This document shows, piece after piece, positions 40,022-49,208 of a DNA stretch of 64,000 nucleotides. Within the stretch, counting starts at the first letter, position 1. Every line of letters begins with the position of its first letter. The notes below the pieces were generated by a model. The model worked only from the letters and a program-made list of their open reading frames with translations. It made no database searches and was not told where the DNA came from. Origin of the DNA: Hungatella_A sp034142505 (GTDB lineage: Bacteria; Bacillota; Clostridia; Lachnospirales; Lachnospiraceae); the NCBI GenBank assembly GCA_034142505.1, contig JAWZDV010000052.1, positions 92,453 to 156,452 on the forward strand, read 5' to 3'. The translations under genes were made by a program, and so were the position numbers.

Positions 40022-41651
40022 GTTAAAGAAGCTGTTTTCTAAAAAACGGGGATATCTGGGGGCGGTCAACGCCTATATCATTTCGGCCATTGTGACGGAA
40101 GGCCCGATGATTCTCTGTATGGTGCTGCTGTTTGCGCTGAGAAAAATCATGCAGCTGGCGGGCGGCACCTATGGAACCCAGGAAATATTTCTGATCACGA
40201 CGACCTATATCATGATCTTTTCCCTGATCCTGTCCAATACGGTGCTGATGTTTGCCAGCCGCTATATCTCCGACTGCATCTATGAGGAGCGGATGGAGTG
40301 CATTCTTCCGTCCTTTTACAGCTTTATCTTCTACCTGCTGATATTCGGGGCGCTGACTGCCGTACCCTATGTGCTGTTTCTGGAAATACCCATGCTCCAC
40401 AAGCTGTTAAACCTGCTCCAGTTTGGGATTATGCTGATTGTGTGGGTGCAGATGTCCTATCTCTCGGCCATCAAAAAATATACAAGGGTCCTCCTGGGCT
40501 TTCTGACAGCCAGTCTGCTCTCAATTCTGGCCTCCGTGGTGTTTACGCTGGTGGGCATGAATGAGCTGACAGCTGCCTATGCCGCTTCCGTACTTGGATT
40601 TTTCGTTATGATGTTAATGTATATGCGGGAACTGGTCTGCTTTTATCCGAAGGGAGATATCGACCTGTTTATCTTTTTTCCGGCGCTGGACCGGTACAAA
40701 ATCCTGATCGCGGTGGGCTTTTTTATGGCGGTGGGGCTGTTTGGACACAACTTTGTGTTCTGGTTTTCCGAGTACCGGACGGAAGTGATCCGGGGGATGA
40801 TCTACTGCATGAAGTATGATGTGCCCTGCTTTTTTGCCAGCTTAACGATTATTCCGTTTTTGATTATTTTTGTGGTTTCTCTGGAAGTGAATTTTTACAA
40901 GGCGTACCGGCGGTATTTTGATACCATTCAGTACGGAGGGGCGCTGTCGAATATTCGTCTGGAACGGACGGCGATGGAAAAAACCTTGTTTCGGGAGCTG
41001 GCCCATGTGTTTGAAATCCAGTTTTTTGTGGAGATACTCTGCGTCAGCTTTGTCGGAAACTTCCTGGGAGCGGTGGGATTTGACCGGGAGATGCTGATTG
41101 TCTTTCGTTACTTATGTTTTGGATACTGCTTTTATATGCTGTTGAAAAGTTTGATTATTCTGATGCTGTATTTTGATGACAGAAAAGGGGCCTGTCTGTT
41201 TTCCGCCGGGTTCGCGGTGCTCAGCGTGGCATTTTCTGTGATCGCCCTGCATTTTGACATAGACGTTTATGGATTGGGATTTTTGGGAGCGGCCGTGATC
41301 ACGTCCATGGGAGGGCTTGTCTATCTCCACCGTTATATCCTGAAGCTGGAGTACCACATCTTTTGTGAACAGCCGCTGTTCTTTGAGGAAGGCAACGGGA
41401 TCTTTAAGAGAATTTCTACCTTTATGAAGACGTTTGAAGGGGATTGGGGGAAGAATGCGGAAAAACGGAAACGGAAAAAGCGGAAAAAGAGACAGGAGAA
41501 ACGGCTGAAAAAGCGGCAGGCACGGAAGCGGAGACAGAGACGGAAAAGGAGACGGACCCGGAGGCGGCACTCCTCAAAGAGAACGCAGGGGCCGAACAAA
41601 CGGAAGAGAGAAAGAAACAAAAAGAAAGAGAGCAAGAATGAGAACGAGTAA
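40002..41651 (+). CDS. pelG: PelG polysaccharide transporter with anomalous basic tail
   Basis: A 549-residue, 12-helix MOP/MATE-type membrane protein that exports the Pel polymer with PelD/E. GTG 40002 (VAGVGFELKKLF, GGAGG with a 9-base spacer) matches the family's start better than ATG 39996. The normal domain ends around residue 480; the last 68 residues, from about 41446, are almost all Lys/Arg (for example KRKRKKRKKR). A shift of one base near 41446-41466 instead gives an acidic Glu-rich tail ending at TGA 41639-41641, which overlaps the cotH start as ATGA. Either the tail is unusual or the frame shifts; see findings. Confidence 0.87.
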   Translation: MAGVGFELKKLFSKKRGYLGAVNAYIISAIVTEGPMILCMVLLFALRKIMQLAGGTYGTQEIFLITTTYIMIFSLILSNTVLMFASRYISDCIYEERMECILPSFYSFIFYLLIFGALTAVPYVLFLEIPMLHKLLNLLQFGIMLIVWVQMSYLSAIKKYTRVLLGFLTASLLSILASVVFTLVGMNELTAAYAASVLGFFVMMLMYMRELVCFYPKGDIDLFIFFPALDRYKILIAVGFFMAVGLFGHNFVFWFSEYRTEVIRGMIYCMKYDVPCFFASLTIIPFLIIFVVSLEVNFYKAYRRYFDTIQYGGALSNIRLERTAMEKTLFRELAHVFEIQFFVEILCVSFVGNFLGAVGFDREMLIVFRYLCFGYCFYMLLKSLIILMLYFDDRKGACLFSAGFAVLSVAFSVIALHFDIDVYGLGFLGAAVITSMGGLVYLHRYILKLEYHIFCEQPLFFEEGNGIFKRISTFMKTFEGDWGKNAEKRKRKKRKKRQEKRLKKRQARKRRQRRKRRRTRRRHSSKRTQGPNKRKRERNKKKESKNENE

Positions 41652-43407
41652 GAAGAAAATTTGGATCACTGCCGCCCTGCTGGCTATGTTCTTATCCGGG
41701 TGCGCCGCATTTTTGGAAGAGACGGAAGCGCCTAAGGAGAGCATCGCCGAAGGGGAAGAGGCGGTGGAGATTCAGGAGGGCGGGGACATCGATGACGCCG
41801 GGTTAGGCGAGGATCAAAATGTCTATTCAAAGGACGTCACAGACAGTCTGGTCTATTTTTACGTCACCGTCCGAATGGGAAATGAGGGAGCCGGGACAAA
41901 CCACACCTTTGACGAGGTGAAGAACGCCGTCCGTTTCGTGGATGATGTTCATGTGGATACGGATGTTTATGCGGAGGCTCTGGTCCAGGTGGGCGACAGC
42001 GAAGGACCGAAGCAGGGGATGCTTGGATACGGCGAGACAAAGAGCAATGCCACCATCCGCCTGCGTGGCAACAGTTCCTCTCTGATGCCCCAGAAGTCCT
42101 ATAAACTGTCCTTAAACGACAATGCCGGACTCTGGCGGGGACAGTCCAATATCGCACTGAACAAGCACATATTTGATTCCACCAGATTCCGGAATAAGCT
42201 GTATTTTGATCTGGTGAAAGAACTGCCGGAGGTGCCCAGCATCCGAACCCAGTTTGCCAGACTGTTTGTGAAGGATGAGACAGCGGGGGAGGAGGACTTT
42301 ACCGACTATGGATTTTATACGCAGACGGAGGTTCCGTCGAAGAAATATTTAAGCAACCATGGTCTGGACCGGTCCGGTTATCTCTACAAAGCGATCTCCT
42401 TCAACTTTGAGCCCAACGAATACTTAAAGGATTTTGACGATCCTGCGTTTGACTTGAAACAGATGGAGACGGTGGTCAGCTGCAAAGGCCGGGAAGATAA
42501 CGAGCGGCTGCTGGAATTAATAGAAGCCGTGAATGACAATTCCAGGGATATCAATGAGATTATCGACACTTATTTTGACCGGGAAAATTATGAGAACTGG
42601 CTGCTGTTCAATATCCTGATGGGAAATATTGACACCACGGTTCAGAACTTTTATCTATACAGCCCCCTAAACGGGAAACGATGGTATTTTATTCCCTGGG
42701 ATTCCGATGCCAGTCTGTTCCGGCAGGAACGGGAGTTGGAAGGCGGCTCAGGGGAATACGACGACTGGGAGAGAGGAATCTCCAACTACTGGGGTGTTAT
42801 CCTGCACCAGCGCTTCTTAAAAAATGAGAAAAACCGGGAAGAACTGCGCGAAAAGGCCAGGAAGATGCACGAGTGGCTGAATGGGGAAGTGATCGAGGAG
42901 AAGGCGGCGGAGTACAACGCAGTGATCGAACCATACGTGAGCCAGATGCCGGATATCTTAAATCTGGGCAATACCTTGGAGGAACGCAGCCAGGTGATTG
43001 CCGGTCTTGGAGAAGAACTGGAAGAAAATTACCGGATCTTTGAGGAAAGCCTGGAATGGCTGATGCCATTTTTCATGTTTGAGGTGGAGCAGAGCCAGGA
43101 CGCGGTGTCGCTTACCTGGGAAGAGGCATACGATTTTTCAGCGGAGGATATCCGCTACCATGTGTGGGTCAGCCGTTATCCTGATATGTCAAACCCGGTG
43201 GTGGATCAGGCGGATCTTTCTGTTTTAAGCCTGGAGGTGCCAAAGACACAACTGGGAGAGGGAACTTTTTACTGGAAAGTGGAAGCCTCCTCGGAAGACG
43301 GGCGTGTGGTCCGCTCCATGAGTAAGATTAAGGTTAATGATGTCTATTACCCAGGAGTAATGGATTTTGAGGTGAGGGGGCCGGAGGATGGGGAGATACC
43401 GCTATGA
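41638..43407 (+). CDS. CotH kinase-like lipoprotein in the pel operon
   Basis: A 589-residue lipoprotein with signal peptide and lipobox LSGC (Cys22). A CotH-type atypical kinase domain spans about 140-420: LRGNSSSLMPQKSYKLSL (nucleotide-binding loop region), NIALNKH, and the catalytic-type WYFIPWDSDASLF (about 340-350). A C-terminal fibronectin-like segment (about 480-575) follows. CotH proteins phosphorylate secreted proteins in spores and elsewhere; here it is extracellular and membrane-anchored. The substrate is unknown. It overlaps pelG and the following gene. Confidence 0.85.
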   Translation: MRTSKKKIWITAALLAMFLSGCAAFLEETEAPKESIAEGEEAVEIQEGGDIDDAGLGEDQNVYSKDVTDSLVYFYVTVRMGNEGAGTNHTFDEVKNAVRFVDDVHVDTDVYAEALVQVGDSEGPKQGMLGYGETKSNATIRLRGNSSSLMPQKSYKLSLNDNAGLWRGQSNIALNKHIFDSTRFRNKLYFDLVKELPEVPSIRTQFARLFVKDETAGEEDFTDYGFYTQTEVPSKKYLSNHGLDRSGYLYKAISFNFEPNEYLKDFDDPAFDLKQMETVVSCKGREDNERLLELIEAVNDNSRDINEIIDTYFDRENYENWLLFNILMGNIDTTVQNFYLYSPLNGKRWYFIPWDSDASLFRQERELEGGSGEYDDWERGISNYWGVILHQRFLKNEKNREELREKARKMHEWLNGEVIEEKAAEYNAVIEPYVSQMPDILNLGNTLEERSQVIAGLGEELEENYRIFEESLEWLMPFFMFEVEQSQDAVSLTWEEAYDFSAEDIRYHVWVSRYPDMSNPVVDQADLSVLSLEVPKTQLGEGTFYWKVEASSEDGRVVRSMSKIKVNDVYYPGVMDFEVRGPEDGEIPL

Positions 43408-44080
43408 ACAAAAGTATATCATCAAAAAAGCCCAGTACCTGGAGCTTCGCCAGATTCTCTCCGCCATGATGGGGCAGGATGACCACGTGGGGGAATCCGG
43501 GGATTACATGATCCGCAGCCTGTATTTCGATGATATGTACCGCAGCGCCTACAAGGAAAAACTGGACGGTGTCTATGTCAGAAAGAAATACCGGGTACGG
43601 GTGTACAACTGTGAGGAAGGCGTGATTCATCTGGAATGCAAGCACAAACAGGGGGCATATATCTTTAAGGAATCGGTGCCGTTATCGCGGAAGGAATATG
43701 ACAGTCTCTTGGCGGGGGAATTGGAATTCCTCCTAAAGCGGAGCGAGCCTATGGCAAAAGAATTCTTCCTGGATGCCCGGACACGGCTTCTGCGGCCGGA
43801 GGTGATTGTGGATTATGACCGGGAGCCCTACGTCTATGACGCGGGGACCGTGAGAATCACCTTCGACAAGGAAGTGAGAGCCGGTTACCCGGAGGACGAT
43901 ATCTTCGACAGCAGGATTCCCACCTATGGAGTGATGCGGCCGGATGAGACGATTTTAGAGATAAAATTTACGGGATATCTCCCGGAACGAATCAGGAGAT
44001 TGTTCTATGTACGGAATTACACACAGATATCCGCGTCTAAATACTGTCTGTGCGCGGACCGGATTCGCGGATTCCGGTAG
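43388..44080 (+). CDS. VTC domain (polyphosphate polymerase-like) protein
   Basis: A 230-residue protein with the tunnel-fold VTC domain: RYEQKYIIKK at the start, IRSLYFDD, VRKKYRVRVY, HLECKHKQGAYIFKE and VIVDYDREPY, with the basic and acidic tunnel residues of polyphosphate polymerases. In bacteria such proteins are often encoded with CotH and DUF4956 genes; a direct polyphosphate synthesis role is unproven. It starts 20 bases inside the cotH gene. No membrane segment is present. Confidence 0.85.
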   Translation: MGRYRYEQKYIIKKAQYLELRQILSAMMGQDDHVGESGDYMIRSLYFDDMYRSAYKEKLDGVYVRKKYRVRVYNCEEGVIHLECKHKQGAYIFKESVPLSRKEYDSLLAGELEFLLKRSEPMAKEFFLDARTRLLRPEVIVDYDREPYVYDAGTVRITFDKEVRAGYPEDDIFDSRIPTYGVMRPDETILEIKFTGYLPERIRRLFYVRNYTQISASKYCLCADRIRGFR

Positions 44081-44113
44081 GAATCCTATCAGTCAATCAG
44101 AAGGAGAAGACAG

Positions 44114-44809
44114 ATGATGTTACATGCAGACAAGGCAACTACATTTTCGGATTTATTTAAAAAATCATTTTTAAAATCCATCCCACAGGAGGTGGACCCG
44201 GGAACCCTGGTATTGACACTGCTGGTAGCCCTGGTTCTTGGCCTTGGAATCTTTATGGTTTATAGAAAATGCTTTATTGGCGTGGTCTATGACCATTCCT
44301 TTAACCTATCCCTGGTGGTGATGACGATATTGGTATCGGTGATCATCGTGACTATCAGCTCCAACATCACGCTGTCTTTAGGTATGGTCGGCGCGCTGAG
44401 TATCGTCCGTTACCGGACGGCGGTGAAAAACCCGCTGGATTTGATGTTTATGTTCTGGGCAATCACCACGGGAATTGCGGCAGGAGCTCATTATTACTAT
44501 ATCGCCCTGTTCAGTTTCCTGTTTGTGACGGTGGTATTTCTCCTGCTGAGGCGGTGGAAGGGGGATATCAACACGTATATGATGATCGTCAATTACGAAA
44601 GCGTCCTGGAATGCGAGGAGGCAGTCCGCCGGGCGTTAAAGGGTTACAAAAATTCAGTGAAGTCAAAAGTACTGAAAAACAGCAGCACGGAGCTGACCGT
44701 TGAGATTTTCTTGAAATATGAGAACTTGAATCTCGTCTCCATAATCAAGGATATCGATGGCGTTAACGATGTCACGCTGGTGCAGTACCGGGGGAGTTAT
44801 GAGGTATAG
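44114..44809 (+). CDS. DUF4956 membrane protein
   Basis: A 231-residue protein with four membrane helices (about 32-50, 62-85, 110-128, 132-146) and a soluble C-terminal domain (from about 155, ending VTLVQYRGSYEV). The conserved LSLGMVGALSIVRYRTAVKNP motif between helices marks the DUF4956 family, commonly next to VTC and CotH genes. AAGGAGAAG is upstream of the ATG pair. The function is unknown; a partner of the VTC protein at the membrane is likely. Confidence 0.87.
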   Translation: MMLHADKATTFSDLFKKSFLKSIPQEVDPGTLVLTLLVALVLGLGIFMVYRKCFIGVVYDHSFNLSLVVMTILVSVIIVTISSNITLSLGMVGALSIVRYRTAVKNPLDLMFMFWAITTGIAAGAHYYYIALFSFLFVTVVFLLLRRWKGDINTYMMIVNYESVLECEEAVRRALKGYKNSVKSKVLKNSSTELTVEIFLKYENLNLVSIIKDIDGVNDVTLVQYRGSYEV

Positions 44810-44810
44810 T

Positions 44811-46187
44811 ATGAAGATTGGAGCAGCGGTTGTTATTGCAGCGATATTGGGTTTTATGGGAAAAATGATATGGATGAAAATAGAGGGGCCGGGTGTCAGC
44901 CAGACGGTTCTGGAAATCGCGGCGGCAGAAAAGCCCCTGGTCAATCCGCTGAAGGGCTGGGCGCCGTTCTCAGACAACAGCAGCACGGATTATCCGGCTT
45001 CCATGGCCTTTGTCCTGATTCCGTGGAGTGAGCTGGAGCCGGAGGAGGGCGTGTTCCGGTTTGAGGAACTGGAAAAGGAGAAGAACATGACTTACTGGCG
45101 GGAACAGGGGGCCAGATTCGTGATCCGGCTGGTCTGCGATTACCCCGGTTCGGAAAGCCATATGGATATCCCGGAGTGGCTCTATGAGAAGACCGGGAGG
45201 GACGGGCAGTGGTATGACAATGAATATGGAAAAGGATATTCTCCCAACTACGGCAATGTCGTGTTTCGGGAAGCCCATGGACGGATGCTTCAGGCGGTGG
45301 GGGACCACTACCGGAATGATGAGCAGGCAGCGGTGATACAGCTGGGAAGTCTGGGTCACTGGGGAGAGTGGCATGTCAATCACGAAGCTGGAATCAAGAC
45401 ATTCCCGTCAGAAATCATCACGGACCAGTATGTAGAGCAGTACCGGACCGCATTTCCGGGGAAACTGCTGATGCTCAGGCGGCCCTATGCCATCGGATCG
45501 CGGTATCAGATTGGCCTTTATAATGATTCCTTTGGCAAGAGCAGAAGCCATGAGGAGTGGCTGTCCTGGATCGCGGACGGTTATATCTCGGAACAGACCA
45601 AAGAAAATCTCTCCGGAATGCCGGAGTTTTGGAATGATGGAATCTCGGGAGGGGAATTTGCCTCCGGGGTCGATATGGAGACCTATTTTGGCAGCCAGTT
45701 TTCCCAGGTATATGATCTGATGAGGAGGAGCCACACCTCTTTTCTGGGACCGCACTGTCCGCAGAAGGCGCTTAGCCAGGCTGCCGGGGAGCGGGTGAAC
45801 CAGCTGTCCAGAGATATGGGCTACTGCTTTGTACTTAGGACCTGCACCGTTTCAGAGTCCGGCACGAATCAGAGCCTGAAGCTGACCATCCAGGGGGAAA
45901 ATACCGGTGTTGCGCCATTTTATTATGACTGGCCGGTGGAGATCACTCTGGAGGACGGGACGGGAACGGAAGTCTGGCGACAACGCTATGACCCGAAGAT
46001 CTCATCCTGGCTGCCGGGAAGCTGGACCATGGAGGCGGTGCTCACGGGGACGGAGAGTCTGCCGGAAGGCGCTTATCAGGCTGCCTTTGCCATCATCGAT
46101 CCATTGACGGACCAGCCGGGAATCAGGCTGGCCAATCAGGGGGAGGCGGGTCTGCGTTATTCCATGGGAACATTTCAGAAGAATTGA
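44811..46187 (+). CDS. DUF4832 (glycoside hydrolase-like) exported protein
   Basis: A 458-residue protein with an N-terminal signal anchor (about 5-22), a TIM-barrel-like domain with GSLGHWGEWH (about 178-187, DUF4832 hallmark), and a C-terminal beta domain (about 345-455). ATG 44811 follows GAGG by six bases, and the DUF4956 stop is at 44809; ATG 44799 is an alternative. A sugar-binding or hydrolysing role for the Pel polymer is inferred from context. It is the last gene of the Pel-linked run. Confidence 0.8.
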   Translation: MKIGAAVVIAAILGFMGKMIWMKIEGPGVSQTVLEIAAAEKPLVNPLKGWAPFSDNSSTDYPASMAFVLIPWSELEPEEGVFRFEELEKEKNMTYWREQGARFVIRLVCDYPGSESHMDIPEWLYEKTGRDGQWYDNEYGKGYSPNYGNVVFREAHGRMLQAVGDHYRNDEQAAVIQLGSLGHWGEWHVNHEAGIKTFPSEIITDQYVEQYRTAFPGKLLMLRRPYAIGSRYQIGLYNDSFGKSRSHEEWLSWIADGYISEQTKENLSGMPEFWNDGISGGEFASGVDMETYFGSQFSQVYDLMRRSHTSFLGPHCPQKALSQAAGERVNQLSRDMGYCFVLRTCTVSESGTNQSLKLTIQGENTGVAPFYYDWPVEITLEDGTGTEVWRQRYDPKISSWLPGSWTMEAVLTGTESLPEGAYQAAFAIIDPLTDQPGIRLANQGEAGLRYSMGTFQKN

Positions 46188-46361
46188 AACATGACATTCT
46201 GTTGTCGCCTTTGATCCGGTATGATGTGAGACAGAGGGAGGGGAATATAAAGACAGGAATAGCCAGCAGGAGAAAAGTGTGGTAGAATCATAGTATTGTT
46301 TTCTGCAGCTCAATGGCCCGGGCCAGGGGCCGGGACAACGGCATCCGATGGAGGCGAGTAC

Positions 46362-46646
46362 ATGAGACATCACATTATTGTTAAATGGAATTCAAAAGAA
46401 AAGGCTGAGCCCCATGTTTATCAGGGGATTTTTAAACTGTTTCAGGAGGCGCTTGACATACCTGGTGTCCATGATGTGACATTTCATACATCTGTGATTG
46501 ACAGGCCAAACCGGTATGATCTCATGATCTGTATCGATATGGACCGGGAAGCGCTGGACCGGTTTGATGCTTCCGTGGTTCATGCCAGGTGGAAAGAAGA
46601 GTATGGCGGATTTATAGAGCAAAAGACCATATTTGACTGCGACTAA
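46362..46646 (+). CDS. Dabb-family stress-responsive protein
   Basis: A 94-residue ferredoxin-like alpha+beta barrel protein (MRHHIIVKWN start, ending IEQKTIFDCD) of the Dabb type, forming dimers. The function in bacteria is unknown. ATG 46362 has GGAGGCGAG upstream; the open frame extends to 46296 through GC-rich sequence without a ribosome-binding site. The 174-base gap upstream (46188-46361) holds a GC-rich hairpin near 46318 but no clear promoter. Confidence 0.85.
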   Translation: MRHHIIVKWNSKEKAEPHVYQGIFKLFQEALDIPGVHDVTFHTSVIDRPNRYDLMICIDMDREALDRFDASVVHARWKEEYGGFIEQKTIFDCD

Positions 46647-46768
46647 TTTAAATGAAGTAATATTTGCGCCTCGTTCGTTTATATATGTTACAGAGGCTAT
46701 GTGATTACGTGGATTAACGGTTTTGCAGGAACATAGAGAGATAGAAACGAAAAAAGCTGGAGGCGGAG

Positions 46769-47596
46769 ATGAATATTGTTGAGATTTTAAAGGTTGTATT
46801 TTTGGGAATTGTACAGGGAATTACGGAATGGCTGCCCATCAGCAGCACCGGCCATATGATTCTGGTGGATGAATTTTTGAAGCTGGATGTGACTCCGGAA
46901 TTTATGAATCTGTTTTTGGTGTTTATCCAGCTGGGATCGATTCTGGCGGTAGTTGTGATTTACTGGGAGCGGCTGATTCCATTTACGTTTCGGGGTGGTT
47001 TCAAAGCGGATCAAGAGAAATTTTCCATGTGGTTTAAAATACTGGCAGCTTCGGTTCCGGCCGGTGTTGTGGGGATTTTGTTTGACGATATCTTTACCGC
47101 TCTGTTTTACAATTATCTGACGGTGGCTGTCATGCTGATCCTGTTCGGAATCTTCTTTATTGTGATTGAAAATTATAATAAAGGCCGGACACCGGCGGTG
47201 ACCTCCATTTCCCAGATTACCTACAAGGCGGCGTTGTGGATTGGCATGTTTCAGATGATCGCAGCCGTATTTCCGGGGACTTCACGGTCCGGTTCTACCA
47301 TTGTGGGAGCTTTACTGATCGGTATTTCCAGAACGACGGCGGCGGAGTTTACCTTTTTCCTGGCGATTCCGGCTATGTTTGGCGGAAGTCTGCTGAAACT
47401 GTTGAAATTCGGCTTCTCCTTCACGTCGGGGGAACTGGTGATCTTATTTACCGGGATGCTGGTGGCTTATCTGGTGTCCGTGGTGGTGATTAAATTCCTG
47501 ATGGAATATATTAAAAAGCATGACTTCAAGGTGTTTGGCTGGTACCGGATTATCCTTGGCGTTGTTGTGCTTGGGTATTTCTTTTTGTTTGGCTGA
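46769..47596 (+). CDS. uppP: Undecaprenyl-diphosphatase
   Basis: A 275-residue BacA/UppP-type integral membrane phosphatase that recycles undecaprenyl pyrophosphate for cell-wall synthesis and gives bacitracin tolerance. Signature motifs are EWLPISSTGHM (about 20-30) and PGTSRSGSTIVGALL (about 172-186). Eight predicted helices. CTGGAGGCGGAG precedes the ATG. It is close to the Pel cluster, but there is no sign of co-transcription. Confidence 0.95.
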   Translation: MNIVEILKVVFLGIVQGITEWLPISSTGHMILVDEFLKLDVTPEFMNLFLVFIQLGSILAVVVIYWERLIPFTFRGGFKADQEKFSMWFKILAASVPAGVVGILFDDIFTALFYNYLTVAVMLILFGIFFIVIENYNKGRTPAVTSISQITYKAALWIGMFQMIAAVFPGTSRSGSTIVGALLIGISRTTAAEFTFFLAIPAMFGGSLLKLLKFGFSFTSGELVILFTGMLVAYLVSVVVIKFLMEYIKKHDFKVFGWYRIILGVVVLGYFFLFG

Positions 47597-47631
47597 CCAT
47601 TTGGAACGTTTTTGACAAAGGAGGAAATGGT

Positions 47632-48003
47632 ATGAGACGGGAATTGGGAATTGCAAGATGTGGACTGGCCTGCTGCCTTTGTGGGAATATGGCCTGCAAC
47701 GGCTGTGACTCCGGGGAATGCTCCGGCATCAGCTGGTGCGAGAACCGCAGATGCTCCATGGAAAAGGGGATCAAAGCCTGCCATGCGTGCGGCTCTTTCT
47801 GCCGGAAGGGGCTGCTGGGGAAGATCAAGGCTTATGGTTTTTCCCTGTTTGTACAGAGGTACGGCGAGGAAGCGTTGATGGACTGCTTGGAGAGAAATGA
47901 GAAAAACGGTGTCGTTTACCACCGGGAGGGAATTACCGGCGACTATGATGAGTTTGACGATGTGGAAGAACTGATATCATTTATTAAAACAGGAACGCGG
48001 TAA
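47632..48003 (+). CDS. DUF3795 cysteine-rich protein
   Basis: A 123-residue protein with eleven Cys in the first half, including CGLACCLCGNMACNGCDSGEC (about 10-30), fitting DUF3795 metal-binding proteins of anaerobes. An ordered acidic tail follows. AAAGGAGG precedes the ATG. It shares a one-base junction region with the next gene (ends 48003), so the two are co-transcribed. Confidence 0.82.
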   Translation: MRRELGIARCGLACCLCGNMACNGCDSGECSGISWCENRRCSMEKGIKACHACGSFCRKGLLGKIKAYGFSLFVQRYGEEALMDCLERNEKNGVVYHREGITGDYDEFDDVEELISFIKTGTR

Positions 48004-48026
48004 TGAGTACCGCAGAGGAGAAGAGT

Positions 48027-48782
48027 ATGGATTTAGTCAGAGTGACAAAGGAAAATCTGGAAACGGAGCATATCTGCTGCGCCATCGCCAACAATAAGGA
48101 CGGTCAGGTCCTGTCAAAAAAAGCCTGGCTGAAAGACCGGCTGGACGAGGGCCTGATGTTTGTAAAATGTGATGTCCGCGGCAAATGTTTTATTGAATAT
48201 ATCCCGGCGGAGTACGCCTGGGCGCCGGTGGAGGCGGATGGGTATATGTATATTGACTGTCTGTGGGTGGCAGGGCAGTTTAAGGGACAGGGGTATTCCA
48301 ACCTGCTTTTGGAGGAGTGTATCCGCGACTCCAAAGAAAAAGGGAAGAAGGGGCTTGTGATCCTGTCGGCAAAAAAGAAGATGGGATATCTCTCGGACCC
48401 GAAGTTTATGAAGTATAAAGGATTTGAGACGGCGGATACGGCCGGTGCGTACTTTGAATTGATGTATCTTCCTTTTGAGGCGGATGCAGAGAAACCGCGG
48501 TTCAAACCGCAGATGAAGGAAGGCATTTCCATACCGGAGAAAGGGTTTGTGTTATATTATACGAACCAGTGTCCGTTTACGGCCAAGTACGTGCCGATTT
48601 TGGCGGAAACCGCGAAGAACAAAGGCGTGGAGATGAAAATTGTCCACATCGAGTCGGCCAGACAGGCCCAGGAAGCGCCGTCGCCATTTACTACCTTCAG
48701 TCTTTTTTATGACGGGGAGCTGGTGACCCATGAGATCCTTTCCGACAAAAAATTCGAGAAAATATTGGACGAAAAGGCATAA
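48027..48782 (+). CDS. GNAT acetyltransferase with C-terminal YoaP-like domain
   Basis: A 251-residue protein. The N-terminal GNAT fold has the acetyl-CoA loop AGQFKGQGYSNLLLEECI (about 80-97), and the C-terminal domain (about 175-250) has a thioredoxin-like look with YYTNQCPFTAKYVP, as in YoaP-type proteins. ATG 48027 follows GGAGAAGAGT and gives the family-like start MDLVRVTKENLETEHICCAI; ATG 48003 is an alternative. The substrate is unknown. Confidence 0.85.
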   Translation: MDLVRVTKENLETEHICCAIANNKDGQVLSKKAWLKDRLDEGLMFVKCDVRGKCFIEYIPAEYAWAPVEADGYMYIDCLWVAGQFKGQGYSNLLLEECIRDSKEKGKKGLVILSAKKKMGYLSDPKFMKYKGFETADTAGAYFELMYLPFEADAEKPRFKPQMKEGISIPEKGFVLYYTNQCPFTAKYVPILAETAKNKGVEMKIVHIESARQAQEAPSPFTTFSLFYDGELVTHEILSDKKFEKILDEKA

Positions 48783-48796
48783 TGACCGAATAAGTA

Positions 48797-48825
48797 TTGA
48801 CAAGTATACTTGTCAGTCATATAAT
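48797..48825 (+). promoter_or_regulatory. Consensus promoter with operator palindrome
   Basis: TTGACA (48797-48802), 17 bases, TATAAT (48820-48825), the strongest promoter match in the window. A perfect 18-base palindrome TGACAAGTATACTTGTCA (48798-48815) overlaps the -35 and spacer, well placed for repression by the XRE protein at 49209. Confidence 0.9.
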
Positions 48826-48888
48826 GAGAATACCAACAAAACTTGGCAACGAAAAATCGGCGATCGATTTGGGCAAGGAGGTATTCTG

Positions 48889-49194
48889 ATGAACAAGGAT
48901 GAAATATTGGAAAAAAGCAGAAAAGAAGGCAGGGACGAAGGGAAAGAATATACTGACAGCATGGGCCGCCGATATGGCACGGCCGCGCTGTGTGTCATGT
49001 TCGCCGTCCTTGCCCTCTTTAATTTGTACCACGGACAGAGCAATTATCAGATACTGGCTCTGTTTTTTGCGTATCTGGGGCTGGAAGCGCTGGGGATGTA
49101 CCGGGCAAGCGGACAAAAGTTTTATCTTTTCCCGACGACAGTTGGGATTCTTGCTTCCTGTTTGTTCTGCGCCAGTTATTTTATGAATGTTTAA
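48889..49194 (+). CDS. Small membrane protein of a regulator-coupled pair (DUF6442-like)
   Basis: A 101-residue protein with a charged cytoplasmic N-terminus (DEILEKSRKEGRDEGKEY) and about three membrane helices (46-95). This layout, followed by a small XRE regulator, is common in Clostridia. ATG 48889 follows AAGGAGG; an extension to 48730 would run across the promoter. The role is unknown; a membrane stress or signal-sensing pair with the regulator is an inference. Confidence 0.8.
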   Translation: MNKDEILEKSRKEGRDEGKEYTDSMGRRYGTAALCVMFAVLALFNLYHGQSNYQILALFFAYLGLEALGMYRASGQKFYLFPTTVGILASCLFCASYFMNV

Positions 49195-49208
49195 GATTGG
49201 GTGGTGTC

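Noticed and set aside
47615..47620. TTGACA after uppP as a promoter
   Set aside because: It lies only 12 bases before the next ATG and overlaps the spacing needed for its ribosome-binding site; no -10 fits.
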